From the NCBI GenBank assembly GCA_038373885.1, contig JAWZYV010000771.1, positions 1,488,001 through 1,552,000 on the forward strand: DNA of 64,000 nucleotides. The letters run 5' to 3'. A program made the position numbers and the translations under genes. Under the pieces are notes generated by a model that was not told the DNA's origin, did not search any database, and worked only from the letters and a program-made list of their open reading frames with translations. Shown here piece after piece: positions 47,551 to 57,807 of this stretch. The stretch is from Cheiracanthium punctorium. Its lineage: Eukaryota > Arthropoda > Arachnida > Araneae > Cheiracanthiidae. Numbering within the stretch: the first letter of the stretch is position 1; each line of letters opens with the position of its first letter.

Positions 47551-47682
47551 TACAATCCTTTTATTTTAGAAGCACTTATATAGAAAATACATCGAATTTG
47601 TCTGCGTTTGGAAAAATCTTGAGTTATGTGGTTTTTGAAATAATCGAATCATAAGTTCATTTGCTACCCCTAACCCTTGTAA

Positions 47683-47945
47683 CCCTTGAAGAGCGGAGGG
47701 AGCACTTGAAACGACCTAATTTCAGCGTTTTCGCTGCTAGTCACAAAAAAAAAAAAAAAAAAAAAAATAGGATTGAATCGTTCCAACGCTGAAAAAGTGC
47801 AGCCATCGATCCATTTAACTATCAACAACATGGCGGTCGATCGAATTTCCCACCTACTGCCACAGAGATAAAGATATTTTCTGACAGAGCGGGCTGCGCT
47901 CAGCGTTTGTCAGTCTATCGAGTTGGTCTTCTATGCTGATGTGAA
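47683..47945 (+). mobile_element. Diverged piggyBac-type MITE, subfamily II
   Basis: Starts CCCTTGAAGAGCGG after tgtaa. It contains ctgctagtcacaaaa with a 24-base poly-A (47744-47767), aacgctgaaaaagtgcagcc, catcgatccatttaacta and AACATGGCGGTCGATCGAA, then a segment matching 15870-16050. The right end is not clear. It pairs with 15857-16206 as a separate, older subfamily. Confidence 0.6.
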
Positions 47946-48608
47946 AATGATTGCACGTCAAAATGTTAAAATATTTTTCTACGAAAAGTAAGATAACAGT
48001 CCGATGTAACTTAATGAAAAAAAGAAAGGAAAAAAAAGCAGAAAATCACTTATATTCATTTATTTAACTTATCATTTAATTCTATTATTTAGTGCGCCTA
48101 ATTCAGTAAAGTAACATTTCAAGCATAACGCAAGATAAGAATTAATGAATCGTGAAAATTTTCATCTTTCTCTCTCTCACAGGGGTATCTTCATTTCTAT
48201 TCCGTTTGTTCGCTTCCTTTCCCTTACATAATAAATATGTATCTTTACTTTGTTCGCAATTGCGTACGATGAATTTCCTTCTCGCAAATTTTATAAAAAT
48301 ATTTTTCTAGGTCACTTAATCTTTTCCCCCGATTTATTCGTTTCCTCTCGTCGAAAGAATGCAACTTAATGGTATTCGTTAAATAAAACATTATTGTGTA
48401 GAAATAAAACATTATTGTGTACCGGTTACTTTTTTAAATCATTCAGTGAGTAAATTTTCAATAATAAAAATGATCGATATAAATTATAATTAATATAAGA
48501 TAATGAGTACAAAAAGTTAACCGGGATATACACCCCAATAATCAATGGTTATTAATCATACGCTCATTGTTAAAAAAAACGCAACATAGATAACCTGACT
48601 CATACATA

Positions 48609-48768
48609 TCAGTGGCTCCGCAATGGATAAGACACTGAACATGATAAACTGCTGAAGTGTGAATGTCTCGAGTTTTGGGCGGTTTTCTCCAGATGTAACG
48701 TGAATGCGTGTTAGAATCCTGTAGGCAGATACCTATCATGTAGGCTTGCCATAAAGCAAAACACTTTT
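48609..48768 (+). mobile_element. tRNA-derived SINE, family A, deleted copy
   Basis: Retains agtggctccgcaatggataa, ctgaagtgtgaatgtctcg, gttttctccagatgtaacgtg and gcgtgttagaatcctgtagg but lacks about 50 bp around the B box seen in other copies. Confidence 0.7.
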
Positions 48769-48769
48769 C

Positions 48770-49250
48770 AGATATATTCTAAAAGTACCTCTTCGTCAAC
48801 CATAAGATATGTGTTATATATGTACACATACTTAGTTTCTAGGTCCAAAAAATAGCTATAATTTTTAGGTCAAACAAGAAGCAATTTTTAGCTTCCAAAA
48901 CAATTATGGGACTTTTATTTTCTTCACTTTCTTGTAAAGTATACTGACAATTTAAAATCTTTAATGTCCACGCTTGGGAGTTATTTGTCTTCACTTAAAA
49001 TTATCCATTTTTAACTTTTTTACTCGTATTTCCAAAAGCCTCCAAATAAATTCCTTTACTGGCAACAGCATTGTCGAGGATTAGAAAAATAAGGCTAGTT
49101 TAAAAATCTTTGAAGTGCGAATTTCAAAAGTGGCTACTTGCAAGACGATGAAGCAAGATCTCTTTTTCTCCCAATAAGTTTAAACCTATAGTCCTCCTTT
49201 AAAGGAAAGAATTTCCTTGATAAGAAGACTTTTTGGTGTTTGAAGGGTTT
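48770..49250. other. Gene-free stretch
   Basis: No supported feature. Confidence 0.4.
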
Positions 49251-49254
49251 TGGC

Positions 49255-49548
49255 GCAGCTCATTTACTCAATCAGGTTAAAAAGAAGTAGGTCAGACTTA
49301 TCAGTTGAGAATGTTTCAAAGGTTTAGAATTACTTTAAGATTTTAGACCAGGTTTTGAAAATAAAATTGTCTTCTAACTTAAAAAAAAAAAAAATTCAAT
49401 ACCGTTATTTAAATCTTGTCAAAATTAGGAAATTTTCTAAAGATGCACATTTTTCTGTGTTTAAAAAGCAGCTCATTTACTCAATGAGGTTAAAAAGAAG
49501 TAGGTCAGACTTATCAGTTTAGAATGTTTCAAAGGTTTAGAATTACTA
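49255..49548 (+). repeat. Two ~81 bp direct repeats 213 bp apart
   Basis: Positions 49255-49335 and 49468-49548 share gcagctcatttactcaat, aggttaaaaagaagtaggtc, agacttatcagtt and tttcaaaggtttagaattact with about two mismatches. The sequence between is not similar, so this is a dispersed local duplication and not a continuing tandem array. Confidence 0.85.
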
Positions 49549-49667
49549 CATGTTTTTAGTAAAAATTTAAAGATTTTACTTTTTAAAAATATAATGCCCA
49601 TTCATTACTTTCCAGAAAAGTTGTAAAGTATTTATCATTTGTGTTTACTTCACTAAAAAATCTGTTT

Positions 49668-49810
49668 CGTTAATTCAACAAAATTTTGTTTGGCTTTACT
49701 TTAAAGAAATATTTTGTTAATTTAACAAAAAATTTTGTTAAAACCAACAAAATTATTCGGTTGCAATAACACTAAACAAAATTTTGTTCACTTGAACAAA
49801 ACTTTTTTTT
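49668..49810. repeat. Cluster of AACAAAATTTTGTT palindromes
   Basis: The word aacaaaattttgtt or a one-base variant occurs at about 49678, 49725 and 49775, with partial copies between, so the ~140 bp can fold into several alternative hairpins. No other element features seen. Confidence 0.6.
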
Positions 49811-49913
49811 ATGCGTATGTCTGTCCGCTCTGTGACAACAAAAAATGCACTTCAGCTGCCATGATAGTACAGTAAACTGAGGCAAAAATTTGTCGTTAAT
49901 TCGAATCTTTCTA

Positions 49914-50297
49914 CATTTTGACGCAGCTGGCTGTGCCCGGCACAGCCAGCAGCGTCAAAAAAAGTCTCTAGATCTGTGGCACGCGATGAACGTTTCGATC
50001 GTCCGCCATCTTGCTGGTAGTTAAGTCCAGCGATGGCAGCGGCTGCCCTTTTTCCAGCATTGGGCAATCTATCCAGCTGTCCTCGCATTCTACCATTTTT
50101 CAGCAGATGTCAGTGCTGTTAAAAATAGTCGTGACCATTTTTTTACGGGAAATGACGTGCTAAAAAGTAAAGGATTCTCGTGGAGCTACGTCACCGGCAA
50201 CTATTTTTATAGAAATCAAATCTATTTTTAGTGACTGGCAACAGTCAAAACGTCAGAGTTTGGTGTTCCCAGAGCGGGAACACTGCGCGTTAAAGGG
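49914..50297 (+). mobile_element. piggyBac-type foldback MITE, copy 6 (5' truncated)
   Basis: The copy starts within the hairpin centre (gacgcagctggctgtgcccg) and continues through the right arm and 3' half to GCGTTAAAGGG with TTAA at 50298-50301. The left end and left arm are missing. Confidence 0.85.
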
Positions 50298-50301
50298 TTA
50301 A

Positions 50302-50896
50302 AGAACCAATGCAATGAAGAAAATCTAAGCACAGGAGAAATATCTGCACCGTTCCGTCTTTGTGACGATAGGAGTATATAACCGATCTTCATGCAGTTCG
50401 TGTATACGTACAAATAAGGCCAATCTATACATTTGGCATGATTCACCTGTCTTGTTTAATTACTATACTCTTTCATTTCAGTATTTCTTTTTATGTGTTT
50501 CATTATTTATGAATCACTTCACTTTCCGCAGAGTTTTTAAAAATCCGTGGCTGCCATAATAAACAGGGTTCACGAAAATAGTTTACAATTTTTGGTAATT
50601 ATTCAACTCACATTAAACTTTCAATTAATAAATATTTAATGACTTTCATAAAACCGCTGCTTGATCTACTAATCACCCAACTGGTTTCAAGCCAGTTCCA
50701 CACAACACGCGAAATTGAACTTGCGCTTAAACTGCATTTTCTTATCTTAATGATTGATGATATGCTACGCTGGGGGCAGCTGTTAAGGGCAGTTCTTTTG
50801 TGTTGGACGATGACATGTAAGTTAGAATGTCAGACTGTTATAGGCGTACATCAAAACGCAATATTTACACGAACGAATTATTATAAGTGCATTTTC
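50302..50896. other. Gene-free stretch between two MITE copies
   Basis: No supported feature. The opening at 50639-50977 runs into the MITE and has no domain. Confidence 0.4.
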
Positions 50897-50901
50897 TTTA
50901 A

Positions 50902-51409
50902 CCCTTTAACGCGCAGTGTTCCCGCTCTGGGAACAACAAACTCTGACGTTTTGACTGTTGCCAGTCACGAAGAATAGATTTGATTTCTACAAAAATAGTT
51001 GCGGGAGACATAGCTCCACGAGAATCCTTTACTTTTTAGGACGTCATTTCCTGTAAAAAAATTGTCATGATTATTTTTAACAGCACTGACATCTTCTGAA
51101 AAATGGAAGAATGCGAGAACTGCTGGATAGATTGCCCAATGCTGAAAAAAGGGCAGCCGTTGCCACCGCTCGACTTAACTACCAGCAAGATGGCGGAAGG
51201 TCGAAACGTTTATCGCGTGCCACAGATCTAGAGACCCTTTTTTGACGCAGCTGGTTGTGCCGGCACAGCCAGCTGTCGTCAAAAAAGGGTCTCTAGATCT
51301 GTGGAACGCGATGAACGTTTCGATTGTCCACCATCTTGCTGGTAGTTAAGTCGAGCGGTGGCAACGGCTGCCCTTTTTTCAGCATTGGAATGGGTTGCGC
51401 CTCGAAGGG
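50902..51409 (-). mobile_element. piggyBac-type foldback MITE, copy 7 (near complete)
   Basis: Flanked by TTAA on both sides (50898-50901 and 51410-51413). On the minus strand it runs from CCCTTCGAGGCGCAACCC to GCGCGTTAAAGGG. The foldback arms 51137-51257 and 51264-51388 are about 120 bp each with a loop of about 6 bp and few mismatches, so a transcript could form a very long hairpin. The unique 3' half contains gctctgggaacaacaaactc and ttgatttctacaaaaatag. Confidence 0.9.
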
Positions 51410-51413
51410 TTAA

Positions 51414-52425
51414 TAAAGAAATAAGTAAATTAAACATTGTTCCAATTTTATTGAATGATTATTTAAGTAATTTAAATCAATGTTAATTGCAAAGAAAATG
51501 TTGTTATTAATAATTGTTATTAAATATTTGAAGTTCATTATAAGGCTTTAAAGGTAATTGTGTAAATCACATCTTCTGTACACAAACAAGGGTTTAAAAA
51601 CTAACTGTTTAAAATAAATCTTTATACAACGAATTAAAACCTCGATTTGAAATGATAAACAACTAAGAAAAATTAAGAACTAAAGAACATAGCAGCAGCT
51701 CTCAGAAGCATTCACAACTATTCTATCTATTCATCATCGGTTGTCACAGATTCCTAGTCATTCAGTCAACACCTAGTACCTCTGTTGTCTTTGTAGATCG
51801 AATAACGACTTTTAAAGTGAGACTGGATCACGTCACACTTGAGCTTCTGATATTTTTCAGACATTTCCAAATTATATGTATGGTATGACCATAAACTCTC
51901 TTGAAAAAGTAAGATAGGTGACAAAATGAAACAAATCAACACTTTTCGCAACAGCCAAAGTAAAATAAAATTGTTTATAGGTCCTCCAATTAGAAGGCTG
52001 TAACGGAACACTCAGTTTTAAACTGCTTGACAAATGAAGACGATAAAAGTCATGAAAATATACTAATAAGGCGTAACTTCTGAAACTTTTAGCCTTAATG
52101 CTGGCTATCTGTGGCCAGGCTGAAACCTCTTGGCTTTCCAGTTTCAAATGACACGTCATTTGTTAGGTTAAACGCACTTGTACACATCATAACTTACAGG
52201 CTTACTAAATGCCTAAAATAAATGAAAGGGTAATTATAAGAACACTTAAAAAAAGAATGCTGTTTTAAAGATACAAATAATTAAAAACTTTGTAAAAAAA
52301 CATACATAAATAAAAGAACTGCACAACAATCGCTTTGGATGGTTTCAGAATGCCCATCCTTCGTCAGTTGCAAGATAGCTCCACCATCCATCTAGGCAGA
52401 CAAGTTAAACTTTTAAAACTTCTTG
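51414..52425. other. Gene-free stretch
   Basis: No gene. The part 52280-52320 (attaaaaactttgtaaaaaa, catacataaataaaag) resembles the outer arm of the hairpin at 60756-60935. Confidence 0.4.
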
Positions 52426-52429
52426 CAGC

Positions 52430-52823
52430 GTGCAATTTTATGTTACTGAAGTGTCCAGCAGTGGCCTAGTCTCGAAACTCCGTTCCCATAAGAACATGGA
52501 ATCTGAAGCAGCATCGGCCTGGCCAGTTCTTGGGAGGGTGCAAAACTCTCTCGGCTGGACTGCTGTGTTACCGTGTGCGCTAATGGGAGCTGGTGCACGT
52601 AAAATTTGGTTGTGGCTCCAATGTCCTCCATGTGCAAACGCTACCTCTGGGGGTGCTGATTTCAGGTGCTATGTCTCTCATCTGGAATTGGTTCAAAATT
52701 AGAAGACCACTCATAGGGGGCAACGTTGGTCTGCCCAATGGGTGCCCCCATAATGAAAGGACCAACATCTGCACCCCTTGTAGTGGTCAAGCTTCCAGTA
52801 GGCCACTGACCCGGCCATTAGAA
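52430..52823 (+). mobile_element. SINE-like repeat B, most complete copy
   Basis: Contains ttcccataagaacatggaat, aactctctcggctgg, aatgggagctggtgca, gtggctccaatgtcctccat, tgcaaacgctacctctgggg, catctggaattggttcaaaa, catagggggcaacgttgg, atgggtgcccccataatgaa and gtagtggtcaagcttccagt. Its 3' part matches the copies at 33607, 35240 and 38369. The open frames on both strands here have no domain. A family A SINE is inserted at its 3' end. Confidence 0.75.
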
Positions 52824-53043
52824 AGATTGTGGTTGTGTGTGATTACGGCAACGTTACGCTAGGGCGATCTGCCAAGGGGGGGTTGCCTTGGTAGGAGGAC
52901 TTTCTAAGGGGTTCTAACGCGTATTCACGTTACATCTGGAGGAAACCTACCAAACTCCAGATCGTTAGACCGGCAGCTGCGCGATGGGACCCGCGAACCA
53001 GGGACCTTCACACTTCGGCCATCTACCATTTTCATGGTGAGGC
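52824..53043 (-). mobile_element. tRNA-derived SINE, family A, inverted
   Basis: On the minus strand: gcctcaccatgaaaatgg, gtagatggccgaagtgtgaa, ggttcgcgggtcc (B-box-like), cctccagatgtaacgtgaa and a cacacaacca-type tail. Direct repeats gccattagaa at 52814-52823 and 53044-53053 mark the target duplication, placing this SINE within or at the end of the SINE B copy. The A-box part is deleted. Confidence 0.85.
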
Positions 53044-53205
53044 GCCATTAGAATGAAAAAAAAATGAAAACTATTACTGAAGTCATTGTTTAGCAATAAA
53101 TTCAATTAAATAAATCCGTTTAAAGACATACCTATTAATAATTAAATATTTATTCAAACGCATGTTCTTTGAAGTCGATGCCTTAGTATCATGTATAGTA
53201 TGTAT

Positions 53206-53212
53206 TTGTGTG

Positions 53213-53273
<61 letters not shown>
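53206..53273. repeat. (TG)n microsatellite
   Basis: About 34 dinucleotide repeats with one or two interruptions. The minus-strand His-Thr-rich opening here is an artefact of the repeat. Confidence 0.95.
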
Positions 53274-53276
<3 letters not shown>

Positions 53277-53279
53277 ATG

Positions 53280-54390
53280 TTTTTTTCTGACCATAAAAGT
53301 GAATTTTAAAATTCTGTATAAAAGGAAATATTTCCTTCATGTTTCAGTAAAAATAAAACAAAACCGTTAAATCAGTAATAAAAGTAATGTTATCTGAGTA
53401 AAAAGGAATTTTTGTTACATGACAAGCATGGAACAGAAATCCATTATAGTCTCTTCAATGGGTTCTGTTCCGTTCATTTATCTGACACTGAATATGTGCT
53501 GCTTTCAGAAAAATATTGCTCGTTTTTACTTGGGGAGTAAGAAAACGACCTTGGTCATTTACTAGATAAATACCCCACCCCAATGGAAATAGAAATAAAA
53601 GCTGATCACGCAGCAGATTTTTATGTTTGTTCATTGCACCATTTACCATTTTCTACTAATGAGGTAGTTAAAGTAATCAAAACTGAGAGAATATCTTCAT
53701 TGCTGCTTCACTTGTAAGCTTTAGAAAAAGAGGAAAACATCTCAACGTAACATACTGCTTTCTCCTATTTTATAGCAAAAGTTTTAATAAGGAGATGTAT
53801 TTAAAGTAGCATTTATATTTTAAATAGCATTTCTAAACTAGCGTAACATTTGGCAGCGCGATAAATGTTGCAAGTTACTTGCAATATCTAACTATTTCTT
53901 CGGTAATGGATTTTGGGCCGACTCATTACTTTCATGCGAGTGTTTTCTTCAGAATAAAAACTCTTTTTAAAACGTTATTAAAATGTCTTTAGTGATATAA
54001 AGGACCTTTTAACAAGAAATTTCTCTTCTAATGTCTTGAAAGTGGATTTGCACTTTAAAGACTAATATATGAGCTAAATTCTATTATAATGAATCTAAAT
54101 TATCTAAGATACTCACTATGTTTCTAGAATTAAATAACAAGAGTAAATACTGTTAAATATATTTCAATACAAAATTGTATTTCTTCAAAATCTAATGCAA
54201 TGCATTTGTTTCTATTTATGGCTTCCTTTGCAGTGGATAAGAGAACATTAAAATATTTTATTTTACAACCAAATACTGACAGATATACTGACTTGAAGTT
54301 GTACTTTACTACCTCTAGAGTCTTCTAAAAGGTGAAAATTTGGAGGCTTACTGTTTACCAAAGTTTATTGCATAATGAGAAAGATGGTAG
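53280..54390. other. Gene-free stretch
   Basis: No supported feature. Confidence 0.4.
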
Positions 54391-54394
54391 TTCT

Positions 54395-54510
54395 TGGCTT
54401 AACGTGAGCCAGTTTGCCCCTAGAGATTTAACGAGATTCTTTGTGGTATATACGCAGGTGACTCTGATCAGCCTCATCTGAGCATGATAGTTCTGAATTT
54501 GATGCCTTCA
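54395..54510 (-). mobile_element. Possible family C SINE fragment
   Basis: In reverse complement, gctgatcagagtcacctgcg, ctcgttaaatc and gggcaaactggc follow the block order of the SINE at 42300-42552. Short and diverged. Confidence 0.35.
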
Positions 54511-54628
54511 TAGCAATCTACCAAGGATCTTTATGTCAAAAGGGTATATCTTGTTTTCGGTGTTGCTCAAAATTGAGGATTACAGCGAATCTTCACACTA
54601 TGAGTGAAACCTCCGGGCAGATATTACT

Positions 54629-54728
54629 CGTAGCACAACTAGTAGTAGCACAACTAGTTTAAAAGACTTTCAGGCTGCGTTATGAGAACGTAGGATGAAC
54701 GACTTTTCAACTAGTTGTGCTACTAGGG
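54629..54728. mobile_element. Small MITE with GTAGCACAACTAG ends
   Basis: The right end in reverse complement is CCCTAGTAGCACAACTAG; the left side has gtagcacaactag twice (54630-54642 and 54645-54657). The interior contains gagaacgtaggatgaacg. The word tact on both sides (54625-54628 and 54729-54732) could be a short target duplication. The end matches that of the 60106-63757 element. Confidence 0.6.
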
Positions 54729-54863
54729 TACTAGCTATACAGTACATCTTAGCCACCCGTCTTCCGTTTTAAGAGAAAATTTTTACGTCCTACATGAAAC
54801 AGATTGTGATAAATATCGCATTACTTTATTGTGCATTTTGATCACTTGATTAAGAAATACATA

Positions 54864-54864
<1 letters not shown>

Positions 54865-54912
<48 letters not shown>
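54865..54912. repeat. (ATT)n microsatellite
   Basis: About sixteen trinucleotide repeats. Confidence 0.95.
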
Positions 54913-54914
<2 letters not shown>

Positions 54915-55287
54915 TGTTATTATAACGTGGATATTAAGTATGGAAGAAATTATCTTCGGTTGTACTTGAAAACTGTGGAGAGAGGCAGTGGTTGATTTTC
55001 GCCTATTAACTGAGCAACACTGCCTTGCTGCACATTTGCACCGTGTTGGTATTCTTTCTGAGGCTGACTCAGTATGACAAAAACAAACCTATGGACGAAC
55101 ACCACCATTTGCGAGTCTGTTTAGCATTCCACGGTGAGAGTGATTCCGTCCAATATTTGAGGCTAAAGGAAGGGGTAACCTTTGGTTGTTTCTTAAGCAT
55201 TTTAAATCTTTCTTTTTCTATCAATTTGTTCAGTGCCGCAATCAGTGGAAAGGAAAAAATATATTCATTTAATAAGTGAATCCATAG

Positions 55288-55356
55288 GTAATTAAGTCGA
55301 GCGATGGCAACGGCTGCCCTTATTTCAGCATTGGGAAAGGGTTGTGCCTCAAAGGG
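55288..55356 (-). mobile_element. piggyBac-type MITE, end fragment (copy 8)
   Basis: The fragment taagtcgagcgatggcaacg ... tttcagcattgggaaaggg ... cctcAAAGGG followed by TTAA (55357-55360) is the left end and start of the left arm of the family in inverted orientation. The rest is absent. Confidence 0.8.
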
Positions 55357-55360
55357 TTAA

Positions 55361-56055
55361 TTACCTTCATATCTCTGACACTTTTAAGAATGTAATTCTC
55401 AAATTTTTTTCATCCCCCCCCCCATGAGTGAATGGAGCGCATTTTACTAATTGTTTTTTTTTTTTTTTTTTCATGGCTCGTATACAAACTTAAAAGGTGT
55501 AGATTTTTGAAAAATAAAGAGAACATTTTCGTAGCATAATCTCTTTCAGACCTTATTTTGAAATTTTTTTCAATTTACACTTTCCACTCATCTCTAATAG
55601 ATAAAGAATTAAGGCGTCGTGTCATCATCTTTTTGGGACACCCCATATGAAAAAAATCATTTTTCTAAACATAGTATAAGAGATTTTTCTTTTGAATTTT
55701 AGTTGATTTGATACAACTAATTAGTACAAATCATTCTGCTACAAGCCATTTAGATAAGGATAAATCTTTAGATAAGGATAGTGGTTAGATAAATCATCTG
55801 AAACGTTTTAGAAGATAAAAGCAGAAGATACGTGAAGAGTAGGAAATCTTCATGACACGAAGATTTTTACAGATTTTCAAAATCGGTTCATTTTTATCGA
55901 AGTAATATTTATTAAAGCTAAACAAAACGCCATTTTAATACACTTTTTATGCAATTTTCAATGAGTTGATTCTTACTGGAGATTTCTTTTTTTTTTTAAT
56001 ACAAAGCAAATTATAGAAGCTGAATTTTTGTCTCTTCTCGTTTCTTATAAATAGT
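55361..56055. other. Gene-free stretch
   Basis: Contains C and T homopolymers (55415-55424, 55455-55471) and no supported gene. Confidence 0.4.
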
Positions 56056-56061
56056 ATCTAA

Positions 56062-57351
56062 CTAGCTGAAGTACCCGTCCTCGACGGGTTAGTGAATGCA
56101 AATTTCCAAAAAGCAAGAACTTTCGTCAGCATTGTAGGAGTACACAGAATGAATGTAGTATGTTGCCAAAGTAAAGAAAGCGAAGTTATAATTTTTATGT
56201 ATTATTAAAATATTGCAGGTTAGAGAGTAACTAAGTAATACCATTTGATTCGCTTTAGTCGTAATTATGGGATGCGCGAATGAATATTTACACATACTGA
56301 AATAATTTTGGCAAAATCTCAAAATTTAATCAACATTTTGAAAATTTGGAAGCCTAGAATTTAAGTTGAGTGACAACCTATCATGTCACCCAAATTCGTT
56401 TCATTCCCTGCAGTCTTTATTTCGTGATGCTGGAACAATTTTCAGCATTTTAAAACGATTTTCGCAAAATCTCAAAGTGTAATCAAAATATTTTTAAAAT
56501 TCAACGCCTATAAATTAAGATTAGCAACTACCTATCATATCACTAAATTTCGTATCATTCGTATTAGTCGTTATTACGTGAAGTTTGAAGAAATCATCAT
56601 TGAACGTATTTTGAGAGAATTTTCACAAAATCTCAAAATCTAATAAAAATGTTTAAAAAATTGGACTCCTATAGTTTATGTTGAGCAACCATCTATCGTG
56701 TGACAGAATTTCATATCATTCGCTTTAGTCGCTATAACGTAATGCGGGAACAAAGATTCACTCAGTTTTAAACGATTTTCACAAAATCTCGAAATCTGAT
56801 CGATTTTTTTAAAAAGATGCTAATAGTTTAAGGTGAGTGACCACCTATCATTTCACCAAATATCATTTTTTTCACCTTTGCAGTTATTACGTGATGTGCG
56901 AAAACAAATTTACGCAGTTTGAAATGATTTTCGCAAGATTTTTTAAAAATTGGACACCTATGTTTTAAGTTGAGTGACCACCTATCATGACACCAAATTT
57001 CATATCATTCGCTTCAGTCGTTTTTACGTGATGCTTGAACACAAATTTACACTGTTTGAAAGGTTTTTCGCAAAATCTCAAAATCGAATCAAGATTTTTT
57101 AAAAATTGGACACCTATGTTTTAAGTTGAGTGACCACCTATCATGACACCAAATTTCATATCATTCGCTTCAGTCGTTTTTACGTGATGCTTAAACAAAA
57201 AAAGCGTCACGGACAGAATGACAGAATGACAGACAGACAAACTTTTTTTGAGAATCGCATCGGATTCCCGGGTGCTTGAAACGGATAGAAATCGCAAAAT
57301 TTTTGAATTCCAAGAAATGTACAGACAAAAGTCTAATTTTATTTATATAGA
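56062..57351 (-). mobile_element. Non-autonomous Helitron with ~155 bp internal repeats, copy 2
   Basis: Same ends as the copy at 29039-30828: minus-strand TCTATATAAATAAAA start at 57351, hairpin CCCGTC-gag-GACGGG and CTAG end at 56062, inserted between A and T. It carries about six internal units where copy 1 has about nine and has further small deletions, making it 500 bp shorter. No Helitron Rep/helicase is encoded. Confidence 0.82.
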
Positions 57352-57355
57352 TTGA

Positions 57356-57805
57356 AATTTGTTTTACACCTATTTCACGCACATCTGCATACCATAGAAA
57401 AGTCTCTTTCGAATACCATCTATTAATACTTTCTTGGAAGAAAAATAAGTTTGTCGAAAGGGCTTATTCTACATGGATATGCGTCACCGCTTAATGCAAA
57501 TCGATTTTCCATCATTTTTCACTGCTTAAAGTGCCAAATCCTTATGACATTGTAAGTAATGAAAGTTTTGAGCCCGTTACAGCAAAGCATCGTAAAAATT
57601 TTGACATTTAAGTAAAATGCTTTCTTAACAAAAGTGGTTCCACGAATGTTTAGTCTAATAATTTTTTGTGTCTAAATTTAACATCTTTGTATACTTTAAA
57701 AATTTCAGTCTGTAAACTGCTTTTTTTAATAACATACACGAACACTTTTCGTGCTTTTATTTTTCAATTCAACGAATAAATGAACCTTAGATTCTTTAAA
57801 TGTAA
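57356..57805. other. Gene-free stretch
   Basis: No supported feature. Confidence 0.4.
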
Positions 57806-57807
57806 TA

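Noticed and set aside
52430..52862. Overlapping open frames on both strands
   Set aside because: They lie in SINE B and show no domain; the region is simply less AT-rich.
53083..53340. Minus-strand frame rich in His and Thr
   Set aside because: It is a translation of the (TG)n microsatellite.
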